Below are positions 17,601 through 25,661 of a stretch of 64,000 bases of DNA, piece after piece. A program made the position numbers and the translations under genes. Numbering within the stretch: position 1 is the stretch's first letter; every line of letters starts with the position of its first letter. The notes beneath the pieces are model-generated. The model was not told where the DNA came from, ran no database searches, and was given only the letters and a program-made list of their open reading frames with translations. Source of the stretch: JBEKOF01 sp049513975. Its GTDB lineage: Bacteria; Verrucomicrobiota; Verrucomicrobiia; Limisphaerales; Palsa-1400. The stretch covers positions 1 through 64,000 of the forward strand of contig JBEKVM010000008.1 in NCBI GenBank assembly GCA_049513975.1. The letters run 5' to 3'.

Positions 17601-18255
17601 TGCCGCCATTGTAGGCCGCGCCGCCGGCATAGACCTCGTTGGAAGTGCCGAGCCACTCGAAGAAAGCCGTGACGGTGGGACTGCTGACATCAAATCCATA
17701 TGTCTTGCCCGGGGCCAGTGTGAAGGGATTGGAGAAGGCGAACCGCAACCACATCCCGTCGCCGTTGTCCGAACTGTGCGCTCCGGCTGACCAGCCCTCG
17801 TTCCCCGTGGTGGTGTAAGTTTCGCTACAGAGGACAAAACCCGCCGTGCCGGCCTTCGCCGGGTCGGTCACGCGGATGGTGAGGGTGACGCCGCTGTTCA
17901 TTTCCCAGTAGGTGAGCGCGGTATTGGCCGTATAACCGGCGTGTTGGAGCCAGACCGAGGAAATGGCGCAGCCGCCGGGATTATTGGCGGTGATGAAGGT
18001 CTGGCCCTGGTCGGGGCGGTCGCCGGCCACGTAGGTGAAGGCATCATTGGCGGGGCCGTCGGCAAAAGCGGAGCCGCTGCCCACGTTGGCGCCGTCGTGA
18101 CTGGCTCCAACAAAGTTGTAAATATCATTGGGTCCCGGTGTTGGGGCGGTGGTGGAAAAGGTGAGTGTGGCCGCCCAATCGGACCCAATTGCCCACAGGA
18201 GGGCAACAGCCAACCATGCCCCGGTGGCAAAAGAATCACGCGCGCGCAGTTTCAA
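14683..18255 (-). CDS. Secreted GH127-type beta-L-arabinofuranosidase-like protein
   Basis: A 1190-residue exported protein with an N-terminal signal helix, a beta-rich region (about 30-260), a discoidin-like segment (about 360-460) and a long (alpha/alpha)6 glycosidase domain. The glycosidase part has the GH127 zinc/catalytic signature: YCETCAGCG near residue 900 and PCCYGN near 967, matching the Glu-x-Cys and Cys-Cys ligands known for this family, where one Cys is the nucleophile. The likely role is trimming plant L-arabinofuranosides outside the cell. It is divergently transcribed from the RluA fusion gene. The exact substrate is inferred only. Confidence 0.82.
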   Translation of the reverse strand: MKLRARDSFATGAWLAVALLWAIGSDWAATLTFSTTAPTPGPNDIYNFVGASHDGANVGSGSAFADGPANDAFTYVAGDRPDQGQTFITANNPGGCAISSVWLQHAGYTANTALTYWEMNSGVTLTIRVTDPAKAGTAGFVLCSETYTTTGNEGWSAGAHSSDNGDGMWLRFAFSNPFTLAPGKTYGFDVSSPTVTAFFEWLGTSNEVYAGGAAYNGGILGEQGGPDNACNILVGDRVFLVQLGPPPPPLLAQASVQGTNVDITFNSNPTKYYVVQYAASLTPANWENLFPIPVLATNSLMSYLQPGGAMAPAGFYRIAQFDSLPPGINLGPLATPATSYVSPWQTLGVINSGYNPSSAADDSQGAYGNWPQTGTQWVEYDWSQPINTARMDVYWWEDGAGISAPTSCSLEYWDGTNWDLVGNPVGLGVASNQYNTTTFTPVTTMALRLLFTSAGTQSTGILQWKVYDTGASANFPPNVGGDVDRDVVVGGNTYLTGTVQDDGKLYLHPVGAWGLASGANTVTFSNAGALITSAAVGGSPGTALLQLTAFDGQYYSSNTLKLTVAPPFPEAHALPVYVEKNSYLINSSLWNYRLKNTLIHWIPHLYSQLNNTNLAQGNINSFIQAGNKLAGRAYTVPNADPWADAYTLNTVEAMSYALAYNAQGDPAILAAQAAFQTNLAYWIPQILRAQESDGYLHTYTTLRGLGRWTINTDHEGYVGGYFIEAGLAHYLSTGRTDPTFYNAAKKLADCWCANLGPGLKIWFDGHENMEQALVHLGRFVNEFEGPTNGQKYINLARFLIDCRGTPAANAAENDGAGYDQSQSPVKQQYEVVGHAVRSQYLCSGVADVAIETKSLDDESAALSLFDNFVNKKYYLTGGAGSGETSEGFGNNYSLPNASYCETCAGCGSLFFFHKMNLAYQDAKYADLMENVLYNEVLGSLDDQASNIFYPNPLNSSAARVSWTGVPCCYGNAARTLFELPTWIYARSSNAIYLNLFLGGSVTISNIAGATVTMVQATDYPWTNTVAVTVNPSSPANFTLFIREPNRTMSALYTPAPAISGLASILLNGSPISPAVANGYAVITRSWTAGDRVDLALPMAVQRIKCSANVAANVGLVALQYGPLIYNIESVDQSTGLVLASNAPLSLQHASLLGGFWEITGAYTNASPLLAIPNYARLNRGGSSSVWFSGQ

Positions 18256-18377
18256 TGGGTCCTTGGATTTCGCTTAAGTGTTTCAAACAATAGCACCGGC
18301 GCCTCAGCAGAGCAAATGAAGTTGAGGACCATTTCCAGTGTTGCGCCCCGCCGCGGCGATGACAAAGATGCGGGGTC

Positions 18378-19967
18378 GTGATCCTTTTTGAAGACGAACA
18401 CTTGCTGGTGGCCAACAAACCGGCCGGGCTGAACACGCATGCGCCCTCGCCCTACGCCGGCGAGGGTTTGTACGAGTGGCTGAGAAACAGCGAGCCGCGC
18501 CGGGCCGCCCTGGCCATTATCCACCGGCTGGACAAGGAAACCTCCGGCCTGATCGTTTTCGGCAAAACCACCCCGGCCAACCGCTCTCTCACCCGGCAGT
18601 TCGAGGAGCGCGCCGTGCGGAAAAAATATATTCTACTCACCGACCGGAAGACGGCTTTTGCCCGGCTGACCGCGCAGTCGTGGCTGAGGCGGGCGGGGGA
18701 AAAATACCTGGGCCTGCCCGCCGGGGCGAAAGGGGAGGCAGCGGAGACCAGTTTCCGCCTGGTCCAGCCGCCGCCGCCGATGCCCGGCGGGCTGGAGGGC
18801 TGCCTGGTCTGGGAGGCGGAACCCGCCACCGGCCGCACGCATCAGATTCGCGTCCACGCCGCGGCGCACGGGTTCCCGATTTTGGGCGACACGCTTTACG
18901 GCGGGACGGCGGCGGCGCGGGTTTATCTGCACGCGGCGCAACTGGGCTTCCGCCATCCCGCCAGCGGGGAAAACGTTTTGTTTGACGCGGCGCCGGATTT
19001 TTCCGCCGACCCGCGCGCGGCGCTACGCGCGGCGGTGATTGATCGGGGTGCAACCGACGCCTTCCGTCTCCTGCACGGCGCGGCGGACGGCTGGCCGGGT
19101 TTGTACGCGGACCGGCTGGGCGGATACCTGCTGGCGCAATCGGGGGGAGGGTTGACAGAGGAGCAGCGCGCCTGGATGGAGGAATTGGGGCGGCGGTTTG
19201 GCGCGCGCGGCCTTTATCACAAAATCCTCCGGCGTCAGGCCGGGAACCGGCCGGCGGGGGAAAGCGCGCCGCAATGGCAGGCGGGGGAAAAGGCGCCGGA
19301 GGAAATACTGGCGCGGGAAAACGGCCTGCGCTTCGCGCTGCGCCTGGCCGGGGGCTGTTCCGCCGGCCTGTTTCTCGACCAGCGGGAAAACCGGCGGCGG
19401 TTGTTGACAGGTTACATCGCGCCGGATTTCACCATCGCCCGGCCGGCCCGGGTCCTCAACGCCTTTGCCTACACCTGCGGATTTTCGGTTGGCGCGGCGG
19501 CGGGGGGCGCGCAGGTGGCCAGCCTGGACCTGTCCCAAAAATACCTGGAATGGGGAAAACGCAATTTTGTCCTCAACGGCCTGGATCCCTCCGCCCATGA
19601 ATTCATTTTTGGCGACGCCTTCGCCTGGTTCCGGCGCCTGGGCAAAAAGGGGCGTCTGTTCGAGGTGATCGTTCTGGACCCGCCCACCTTTTCGCGCTCC
19701 AAGGAACACGGGGTATTCCAGGCGGAAGAAGATTGCGGAACGCTCGTCGCCGCCGCGCTGCCCTTGCTGGCGCGCGAGGGTATTTTGCTGGCCTGCACCA
19801 ATGCCGCGACGCTGCCACCGGAGCGATTCCTGGAAATGGTGACGACCGCCATTACCCGGAGCGGGCGCCGCGTCACGCAGCAGCATTACGCCCCGCAGCC
19901 GCCGGATTTTCCGGTGCATCGCCAGGAGCCCGCCTACTTGAAGACGGTCTGGCTGCGCGTGAGTTGA
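18378..19967 (+). CDS. RluA pseudouridine synthase fused to an RlmI-like methyltransferase
   Basis: Residues 1-210 are an RluA-family pseudouridine synthase with HRLDKETSG (catalytic Asp52) and the RTHQIRVHAAAHGFPILGD motif. Residues about 215-529 resemble class I SAM-dependent rRNA cytosine methyltransferases of the RlmI/RlmK kind, with LFLDQRENR, the motif-I-like region LNAFAYTCGFSV and DPPTFSRSK near residue 434. Both activities usually act on 23S rRNA, so a fusion modifying neighbouring rRNA sites is plausible. The start is GTG, placed where RluA homology begins. It has no coding partner in an operon. Confidence 0.88.
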   Translation: MILFEDEHLLVANKPAGLNTHAPSPYAGEGLYEWLRNSEPRRAALAIIHRLDKETSGLIVFGKTTPANRSLTRQFEERAVRKKYILLTDRKTAFARLTAQSWLRRAGEKYLGLPAGAKGEAAETSFRLVQPPPPMPGGLEGCLVWEAEPATGRTHQIRVHAAAHGFPILGDTLYGGTAAARVYLHAAQLGFRHPASGENVLFDAAPDFSADPRAALRAAVIDRGATDAFRLLHGAADGWPGLYADRLGGYLLAQSGGGLTEEQRAWMEELGRRFGARGLYHKILRRQAGNRPAGESAPQWQAGEKAPEEILARENGLRFALRLAGGCSAGLFLDQRENRRRLLTGYIAPDFTIARPARVLNAFAYTCGFSVGAAAGGAQVASLDLSQKYLEWGKRNFVLNGLDPSAHEFIFGDAFAWFRRLGKKGRLFEVIVLDPPTFSRSKEHGVFQAEEDCGTLVAAALPLLAREGILLACTNAATLPPERFLEMVTTAITRSGRRVTQQHYAPQPPDFPVHRQEPAYLKTVWLRVS

Positions 19968-20061
19968 GGGCATTCCCGGGGATAACGAAGCGTCCGGGAT
20001 TGGCCGGAAAACCTGCTTCCTCGACGTTTTCAGTGGACGCCCCCAGAAGAGTGAAAGGATT

Positions 20062-20226
20062 GGGAGCGCGACCGTCCCGGTCGCTGTGGGGCGCGTCTCG
20101 CGCCCCACCTCTTGGCCGATGGCTACCCATGGGCTCAGTTTCGGACGGGCCGCCTTCAAGGAGAAGCCTGGCCGGAATGTGTTTGGCGGGACGCCAAACA
20201 CGGCGTGCGAGACGCACGCGCTCCCC
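20062..20226. repeat. Inverted pair of double-hairpin elements
   Basis: Four perfect hairpins lie in one gene-free region: 20068-20084 (loop TCC), 20086-20108 (loop TCT), 20179-20201 (loop GGA) and 20203-20219 (loop AGA). The first two follow a GGGAGCGC leader. The last two, read on the other strand, follow the same leader. The loops are conserved as TCC/TCT while every stem sequence differs yet stays perfectly paired. Confidence 0.85.
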
Positions 20227-20373
20227 GAATCAGCCGTTGCCCGATCAGATCCGCTGGAAACGTCGAGGAACCGAAGACCTCTGTCGTGGGCCAGGTTTTG
20301 CACTGGACAACTCCAAGCCCCAAGTTCATTTTTCAAAAGAATCAGAACACGACAGACACTCGAAGGCATATTT

Positions 20374-20646
20374 ATGGACCCAACACCGAAGAGAGCATTA
20401 GTCGCATCGGTGGTAACTGCCGGAGTTGTGACGGTCATTTTCGGCACTCCGGAATTTATGACGGAACTCTTTCTGTTCTTTGCATTGTTCTTCGTAATTT
20501 GGTTTGTGCTGTTCACTTTATTGCGCTCACGAGCCGTCAAGGCAATGCCACCCGGGAGAAGGCATGTTGTAATCTGGCTGGTGGCAGCAGGCACCGGAGT
20601 TTTGGCCGGTTTATTGCCAAAGGCCCTTTCCGCCATGACTCGATGA
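20374..20646 (+). CDS. Small three-helix membrane protein
   Basis: A 90-residue protein with hydrophobic helices at about 8-25, 29-47 and 63-83, separated by a basic loop (LRSRAVKAMPPGRRH). No family was recognised. The ATG at 20374 gives a clean membrane protein, while upstream in-frame codons read through the hairpin-repeat DNA and are unlikely to be coding. The base composition is AT-richer than its neighbours. It converges with the amidotransferase/GNAT gene. Confidence 0.55.
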   Translation: MDPTPKRALVASVVTAGVVTVIFGTPEFMTELFLFFALFFVIWFVLFTLLRSRAVKAMPPGRRHVVIWLVAAGTGVLAGLLPKALSAMTR

Positions 20647-20666
20647 GCCGGCCAAAGGGGGGAGTC

Positions 20667-21938
20667 TCAGGAGCCGGCCTGCTTGAAAACCGTCTGGCTG
20701 CGCGCCGGGTGACGAAGATCCATCTCGTAGCGGGAAACAAAGTAAGGCGCGACCTCCCGGTCACTATGATGTTTGAAGCCAAAACTCTCGTAGAAGGCGC
20801 GCAACCTGGGACGCGAGGCTTCGCAGTCCAGCCGGAGCCAGCGCTTGCCCAGCGAGCCTGCCCGCGCCACCGCCCAATCCAGCAAGGCGTGGGACACGCC
20901 CGTTCCGGCCCAGCGCCGGCGCACCGCCAGGCGATGCACGAAAGCCGATTCCCCCGCCGGCACATCCGGCCAGAAGAGCGCGTCGTCAAGTTGAAATTTC
21001 ACGGTGCCGGCCGCTTCCCCGCCGCATTCGGCCAGATAGATGAGGCCGGCTTCCACATCGGCGGCCAGGCGGGCGGGGACCAGTTCGCTGTCGCGCCACA
21101 TCACCCGGCCGCTCGCTTCGACCCAGCGCGCCGCCTCCCGCAGTATGGCCACCACGGAGTCCGTGTCCCGCGCCGTGGCCCGGCGGATGGATGGCCGCAG
21201 TGAGCCGGGAGCAGGAGACAACCCCGCGCCGGCGGCCCGCTCGACGGCCGCGAGGAAGAAGGCATTAACCAACGGGTGCAGCTTGCCCTCCAGCGACGAC
21301 CGCTCCGGTTGAAAAGCCACCCCGATGAAAAAGGGATGTCCTTCCAATTCCACGGCGCGGACCAGGCCCTGCGGGGAGCGGGCCGCGATTTTCAAGGCGG
21401 TGTTTTGGAAAAGAAATTCGTGGGCCGGATTCAAACCGTAGCTGCAATGATAGCATTCCGGCCCGGCCTCTTCCCGGCCATAAATTGCCCGCAAGCGGCC
21501 CGGGCCCGGGAAAAGCACCATTTCCGATTTTTCAAGGAGCGGGCATGACAGCCTTGTCAACAATGAAAACTCCGATTCCGGACGCAGTTCCTGGTGGTCC
21601 GCCCCGGCCCGTCCGAGGACATGGCGAACGTATTCCAGGAGCGCGTGTTGGTAGCCGCCGCACGTTCCGAGAAAGGGCGTCCGATGAGTCCGGGCGAACT
21701 GGATGGCCCAAAGCGCCCCGGCCGTGTTCTGATAAGGGCTGCCCGGAACGCACCATACTCCATCCAACCCGCGCAGGAGGGTTTCGTCGCCCGGCCTGAG
21801 TTGACCGGTGGAAATCCAGGCCGTCTCCAGCAGCCCGGCGTGCGCGGCGCGGAACAGAGCAACGGCCTGATTGATGGAAGCGTGGGCTGCTATTCCAGGA
21901 TTGAAGTCTCCGACCAAAGCTAGGCGCGCTGCTTTCAT
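20667..21938 (-). CDS. CTP-synthase-like glutamine amidotransferase fused to GNAT acetyltransferase
   Basis: Residues 1-235 match the stand-alone family related to the C-terminal glutaminase domain of CTP synthase: VWCVPGSPYQN, the nucleophile loop FLGTCGGYQH (Cys93), ECYHCSYGLNP and HPFFIGVAFQPE. Members elsewhere are sometimes annotated as seleno-relatives; here ordinary Cys codons are present. Residues about 255-410 form a GNAT acetyltransferase (SAFVHRLAVRRRWAGTGVSHALL and ASRPRLRAFYESFGF). No CTP synthase synthetase domain is present, so the ammonia acceptor is unknown. The fusion suggests that the two activities work on one small molecule. Confidence 0.8.
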   Translation of the reverse strand: MKAARLALVGDFNPGIAAHASINQAVALFRAAHAGLLETAWISTGQLRPGDETLLRGLDGVWCVPGSPYQNTAGALWAIQFARTHRTPFLGTCGGYQHALLEYVRHVLGRAGADHQELRPESEFSLLTRLSCPLLEKSEMVLFPGPGRLRAIYGREEAGPECYHCSYGLNPAHEFLFQNTALKIAARSPQGLVRAVELEGHPFFIGVAFQPERSSLEGKLHPLVNAFFLAAVERAAGAGLSPAPGSLRPSIRRATARDTDSVVAILREAARWVEASGRVMWRDSELVPARLAADVEAGLIYLAECGGEAAGTVKFQLDDALFWPDVPAGESAFVHRLAVRRRWAGTGVSHALLDWAVARAGSLGKRWLRLDCEASRPRLRAFYESFGFKHHSDREVAPYFVSRYEMDLRHPARSQTVFKQAGS

Positions 21939-22088
21939 TAGCTGGCAGGCGGAAGAGTTGCCCGGTAGCGGGCGGCTGTCAACTTATTCTGCAACGCCGC
22001 CGGCTTAAGTATCCCGGGGTAAGATTGAAAAAAGGCCAAAATCTTTCCTTGACAGTTCCCCCGTTGCTAGACAAGACTGGCCGCTCAT

Positions 22089-22448
22089 ATGACTAACCTT
22101 CACAACCTGACTGTTGCCGAACTGCGCAAAGTGGTGGCAATCAAAGAAAAAATCGAACTCTGGCAAGGCAAGCTGGAGTCCATTGCCGGCGGCGCGGCGG
22201 CCCCTGAGCCATCGGCCCCCCGCCGGCGGAAGAGGCGCCACATGTCGGCCGCGGCGCGTGCCCGCATCGGCGCGGCCCAGAGGGCGCGCTGGGCCAAAGC
22301 CAGGAGAGGCAGGAAAGCCACCGCCAGGGCCGCCGCTCCTGTAAAGAAGAAGAAGCGGAAAGTGAGCGCGGCCGCCCGGGCCAAGCTTTCGGCCATAGCC
22401 AAAGCCAGGTGGGCGAAAGTCAAGGCTTCGGGCAAATCAACGCTTTGA
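22089..22448 (+). CDS. Small very basic protein with two SAAARA repeats
   Basis: A 119-residue protein with an N-terminal helical part (about 1-35, LTVAELRKVVAIKEKIE) followed by a strongly basic half. That half holds two copies of a helix motif, MSAAARARIGAAQRARWAKAR and VSAAARAKLSAIAKARWAKVK, separated by Lys/Arg-rich linkers. The pattern suggests a nucleoid-associated, histone-H1-like DNA-binding protein, but no named family is certain. It stands alone, and the ATG follows a region with no other gene. Confidence 0.7.
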   Translation: MTNLHNLTVAELRKVVAIKEKIELWQGKLESIAGGAAAPEPSAPRRRKRRHMSAAARARIGAAQRARWAKARRGRKATARAAAPVKKKKRKVSAAARAKLSAIAKARWAKVKASGKSTL

Positions 22449-22576
22449 TGGCCCGGCGGGAGGCCTGGCGCCGGACTGGAAGAAGCTGAAGGTTTCCACA
22501 GGAACCAGGCGGGGAGTATTGTCCCGCCACGCGGCGCCGCCCGGGTACTGGTCCGCCGTTATCCTTTCCTCCGGCC

Positions 22577-22613
22577 GATCGGTCGGATCGGTCGGATCGG
22601 TCGGATCGGTCGG
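22577..22613. repeat. Tandem 9-bp repeat GGTCGGATC
   Basis: Almost four copies of GGTCGGATC lie between the basic protein gene and the HupE-like gene. Related sequence (GGATTGGACTGATCTG) occurs at about 28160-28175. Confidence 0.8.
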
Positions 22614-22654
22614 AGGAGATGGAGTCTGCAGGCGAAGCATCCCGCAACGGCGGG

Positions 22655-23242
22655 TTAGCTCAGGCCCGCCAAAAAGCAGAGGGAGCACAAGGCGATGCCG
22701 GCGCCGAGAGCGCGAACCGCCCGGACCTCTTTCTGCAAATAAAATCCCGCCGCCAGCCCCATGGCGTGCAACAACAGGGTCGCGAACAGGAACCCAAGGC
22801 TGAAGGAAAGGGCGCCGACCGAGAGCGGCATTTCATGGCCGTGGGCATAACCGTGAAACAAGGCGAAAAGCCCGACCAGGCACATGCTCCAACTGGGTTG
22901 GAAGCGCGTGGCGGTGGCGATGAGCGCGCCCAAAACCAGCACGGACAGGGCAATGCCGAGTTCGACGCCGGGCAGCGTGGCGCCGGTCAATCCCAGGACG
23001 CCGCCCAAGCCCATCACACCAACAAACGTCAGAGGGATCATCCAGACGGCGCGTCCGCGATGTTGCGCGGCCCAGAGTCCGACAGCGAACATGGCCAGCA
23101 AATGATCCAGGCCGCTGAAGGGATGGGCGAAGCCCTCCCGCCAGCCGTGGGTCGTTCCCGGGACAATATGGGCCGAAGCCAGGCCGGGCATGAGGAGGAC
23201 GCCGGCCAGAGCCAGCACCGGTATCGAAAAAGATCTTTTCAT
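22655..23242 (-). CDS. HupE/UreJ family membrane protein
   Basis: A 195-residue protein with an N-terminal signal or first helix (MKRSFSIPVLALAGVLLMPG) and about six further hydrophobic helices. It carries the family marks HPFSGLDHLLAM and FHGYAHGHEMP, whose His residues are thought to bind metal. HupE/UreJ proteins transport nickel or cobalt for hydrogenase or urease. Neither enzyme is encoded nearby, so the metal and its use here are unknown. It is a single gene with free space on both sides. Confidence 0.85.
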   Translation of the reverse strand: MKRSFSIPVLALAGVLLMPGLASAHIVPGTTHGWREGFAHPFSGLDHLLAMFAVGLWAAQHRGRAVWMIPLTFVGVMGLGGVLGLTGATLPGVELGIALSVLVLGALIATATRFQPSWSMCLVGLFALFHGYAHGHEMPLSVGALSFSLGFLFATLLLHAMGLAAGFYLQKEVRAVRALGAGIALCSLCFLAGLS

Positions 23243-23344
23243 AAGATAGTAGAATAAAAGGTTGCCGTCACTTTCACCTTATCAGATTAACAAAACCATG
23301 GCCGCACGTCAACGATTTGCTTCCGGGTATTTGAAATGGGCGGA

Positions 23345-24505
23345 TTAGAGCAATTCGAGCGTTCTGCGCAATTCGGCGTCCGTGTTGTAAAAATGCGCTG
23401 AAATGCGCAAGTACTGCCTCCCGGCGCGATCGCTCCGCAAGGACATCTCAATCCCCGCCTCGCGCAGTTTCTGGAACAAGCCGGCCAGGTCCGCCGGCTC
23501 CGGGCCGGCCCGGTAAAAAGAGATGATGCCGCTGGCGTTGAGCGGCGGAGCGTCGCCTTGCAGCACGGTCCAGCCCTTTTGCTGGAGGGCGGGAACGAGC
23601 CAGGCGCGCTTGCGCAACAAGTCGGCGGCGATGTTTTCCACCCCCACTTCGAGCAACAATTCAAGGGCCGCCTGCATTCCCACCAGCCCGAGCAAGTTGG
23701 CGGTGCCGACCTCGTAACGCCGCCCGTCCGGCGGGAAAACCATTTTTTCCTGCGCCACAAAGCCGGGCGAGCGCACATTATGCCAGCCGTAAATCCTGGG
23801 CAGGAGGGTTTCCTGCAATGATTTGCGCACGTAAAAAAGGCCCGCGCCGCAGGGACTGAGCAGCCATTTTTGCGCCCCCGCCGCCAGGAAATCGAAATGC
23901 CTGGCGGCCATGGGGAAAGCGCCCAGCGTCTGGATGGCGTCCACGCCGAAGAGGATGTTGCGCGCGCGCAGGTACGCGCTGATGGTTTCCAGGTCGGGGC
24001 GGAATCCGGCCAGGAAATGGTTGCTGGCCAGGGCCACGAGGCGGGTTTGTTCGTCCACCTGGCCCATGACATCCACCGGGCGGATTTTCCCCAATTCGCG
24101 GACATTCATCAGGCGCACTTGGACGCCTTTATCCGCCAGGGCCATCCAAGGATAGACATTGGAGGGATAGTCGTCGAAGTAGATCAGGATATTGTCGCCC
24201 TTGCGCAAGGGCAGGCCGGCGGCGGCCACACTCAAGGCCAGCGAAGTCGGCCCCACAAAGGCGATCTCCTCCTCTTGCGCCCCGATGAGGCGCGCGGCCA
24301 GTTGGCGGGTCTGGCGGAGGCGCGATTCCGGGACGGGCGAATCCTGGGAGGCCTGGGAGGATTGCAGGGCGTAATCGCGGACCGCGTCGGCCACCCGGCG
24401 CGGGAGGGGGCTGGCGGAGGAGTGGGCCAGGAAGATTTTTGATTGCGCCACGGGAAACTCATGCCGGCGCAATTCTTCGTTGGAGTGCAGTTCGTGAATC
24501 GTCAT
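23345..24505 (-). CDS. Class V aminotransferase (PLP enzyme)
   Basis: A 386-residue pyridoxal-phosphate enzyme of the class V aminotransferase/cysteine desulfurase/isopenicillin N epimerase group. The cofactor region has GVDAIQTLGAFPM and the Schiff-base Lys in FLAAGAQKWLLSPCGAGLFYV. The N-terminal IFLAHSSASPLPRRV and GTANLLGLVGMQAAL are also typical. I use the ATG at 24505; an in-frame ATG lies 15 bases upstream. It lies a few tens of bases after the GspF-like gene, so the two may share a transcript. Substrate not determined. Confidence 0.85.
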   Translation of the reverse strand: MTIHELHSNEELRRHEFPVAQSKIFLAHSSASPLPRRVADAVRDYALQSSQASQDSPVPESRLRQTRQLAARLIGAQEEEIAFVGPTSLALSVAAAGLPLRKGDNILIYFDDYPSNVYPWMALADKGVQVRLMNVRELGKIRPVDVMGQVDEQTRLVALASNHFLAGFRPDLETISAYLRARNILFGVDAIQTLGAFPMAARHFDFLAAGAQKWLLSPCGAGLFYVRKSLQETLLPRIYGWHNVRSPGFVAQEKMVFPPDGRRYEVGTANLLGLVGMQAALELLLEVGVENIAADLLRKRAWLVPALQQKGWTVLQGDAPPLNASGIISFYRAGPEPADLAGLFQKLREAGIEMSLRSDRAGRQYLRISAHFYNTDAELRRTLELL

Positions 24506-24525
24506 GTTCCGCCGGGTCATCCGTT

Positions 24526-25545
24526 CTATTTAAAGCCTTTCAAGGCCTCATCCAGGTCACTGCCGGAGCCGTACATTCTGTTCCAAGTAGCAACAATCTG
24601 CCAGGCAATAAGCAACATCACGATAAAATACACCAATTTGGGCGACCAATCGGCAACGACTTTCATTTTGCGGCTGCCTTCCTCCTGGTAATGCCGGTGC
24701 AGCCGCCCCAGGGTCTCGTCGAGTTGCCCGCTGATTTCGCCCGAGGCGTAGAGGCTGGCGAACATCTCGGGAAACTCCGGCGATGCCCGGATCAATTCCG
24801 CCGGCGTGGCCCCGGATTCCACCAGAGCCTTCCAGCCGCGCACGGCGCGGCCCAAGGCGGGGGAACCGCTGGCCGCCACCGCCAATTCCCAGGCGCTGGT
24901 GATGATGACGCCCGCACTGAGGAGCGCCTCCAAGGCCGCCGCCAGCCGTGCCAGCGCCAGGCAGCGCCGCGCCGTGCCCAGCACGGGAATGGGGCGGAGA
25001 ATGTTTTCCACCGCCGTGCGCCATTTTTCCCCGTGCCGCCCCTGGCCGGCAAAAATGAGGAAGGCGGCGGCGGCATAAATGGGAACCAGGATGACAAGGA
25101 CCAGGAAGGAAAACCGGGCCAAACCATGTCCGGGCTTGAGGAAATCAATGAAAGCAAAAATGAAAACCGCGAAATGAAGGAGAAAAGCCGGATAGAGCAA
25201 ATCCGAAATCACCTTGCGCGCCAATTGCGAGCGTTCCTCGTAATAACGGGCGAGCAATTTGAAGCAGGCGTCCAAACGGCCGCTCTGATCGCCCGCGCTG
25301 ACCAAGGCGACATCGAAGGCCGGCATCCAGCTTCCCATTTGCGCCACCGCGTCGCTGACGGACGCCCCCTCGCGCAGATGCTGCTGCCAGAGGGCGATGG
25401 CCGAGCGCAGGGAGCGGGAGGGGGGATTGTGCTGAAGCTGTTCCAGCGCCTTGGGGGCGGTCAACCCGGCGGAGAGCAAGACGCCGAGCGTATGATACAA
25501 TTCGGCGCGCTGCTTGAGTTGCCCAGGCGTAATAATCAATGGCAT
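24526..25545 (-). CDS. Type II secretion/pilus F-type membrane protein
   Basis: A 339-residue protein of the GspF/PilC family with duplicated cytoplasmic helical domains. The first starts near LYHTLGVLLSAGL; the second near CLALARLAAALEALLSAGV. Hydrophobic segments follow at about 150-195 and at the C-terminal end (KLVYFIVMLLIAWQIVATW). GspF anchors the assembly platform of type II secretion or type IV pili. No other secretion gene is adjacent, so it is an isolated component. I prefer the ATG at 25545, where family similarity begins. Confidence 0.82.
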   Translation of the reverse strand: MPLIITPGQLKQRAELYHTLGVLLSAGLTAPKALEQLQHNPPSRSLRSAIALWQQHLREGASVSDAVAQMGSWMPAFDVALVSAGDQSGRLDACFKLLARYYEERSQLARKVISDLLYPAFLLHFAVFIFAFIDFLKPGHGLARFSFLVLVILVPIYAAAAFLIFAGQGRHGEKWRTAVENILRPIPVLGTARRCLALARLAAALEALLSAGVIITSAWELAVAASGSPALGRAVRGWKALVESGATPAELIRASPEFPEMFASLYASGEISGQLDETLGRLHRHYQEEGSRKMKVVADWSPKLVYFIVMLLIAWQIVATWNRMYGSGSDLDEALKGFK

Positions 25546-25661
25546 GAACAGCGGTATCCAATCTGCGACCGATGGCGACGGCCCAATGACTGAGCTTCGC
25601 ACGTCCCGAAGGGGTGCGCGACTGGCGGTTGCCCTCCGGCCACCGGCCCATTCGCCCTGTC

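Noticed and set aside
19023..20636. 537-codon minus-strand frame
   Set aside because: Antisense to the RluA/methyltransferase fusion and to the hairpin repeats; no domain.
21400..21480. Selenocysteine in the amidotransferase
   Set aside because: The family is sometimes named a seleno-relative, but the positions here are ordinary Cys codons with no in-frame TGA.
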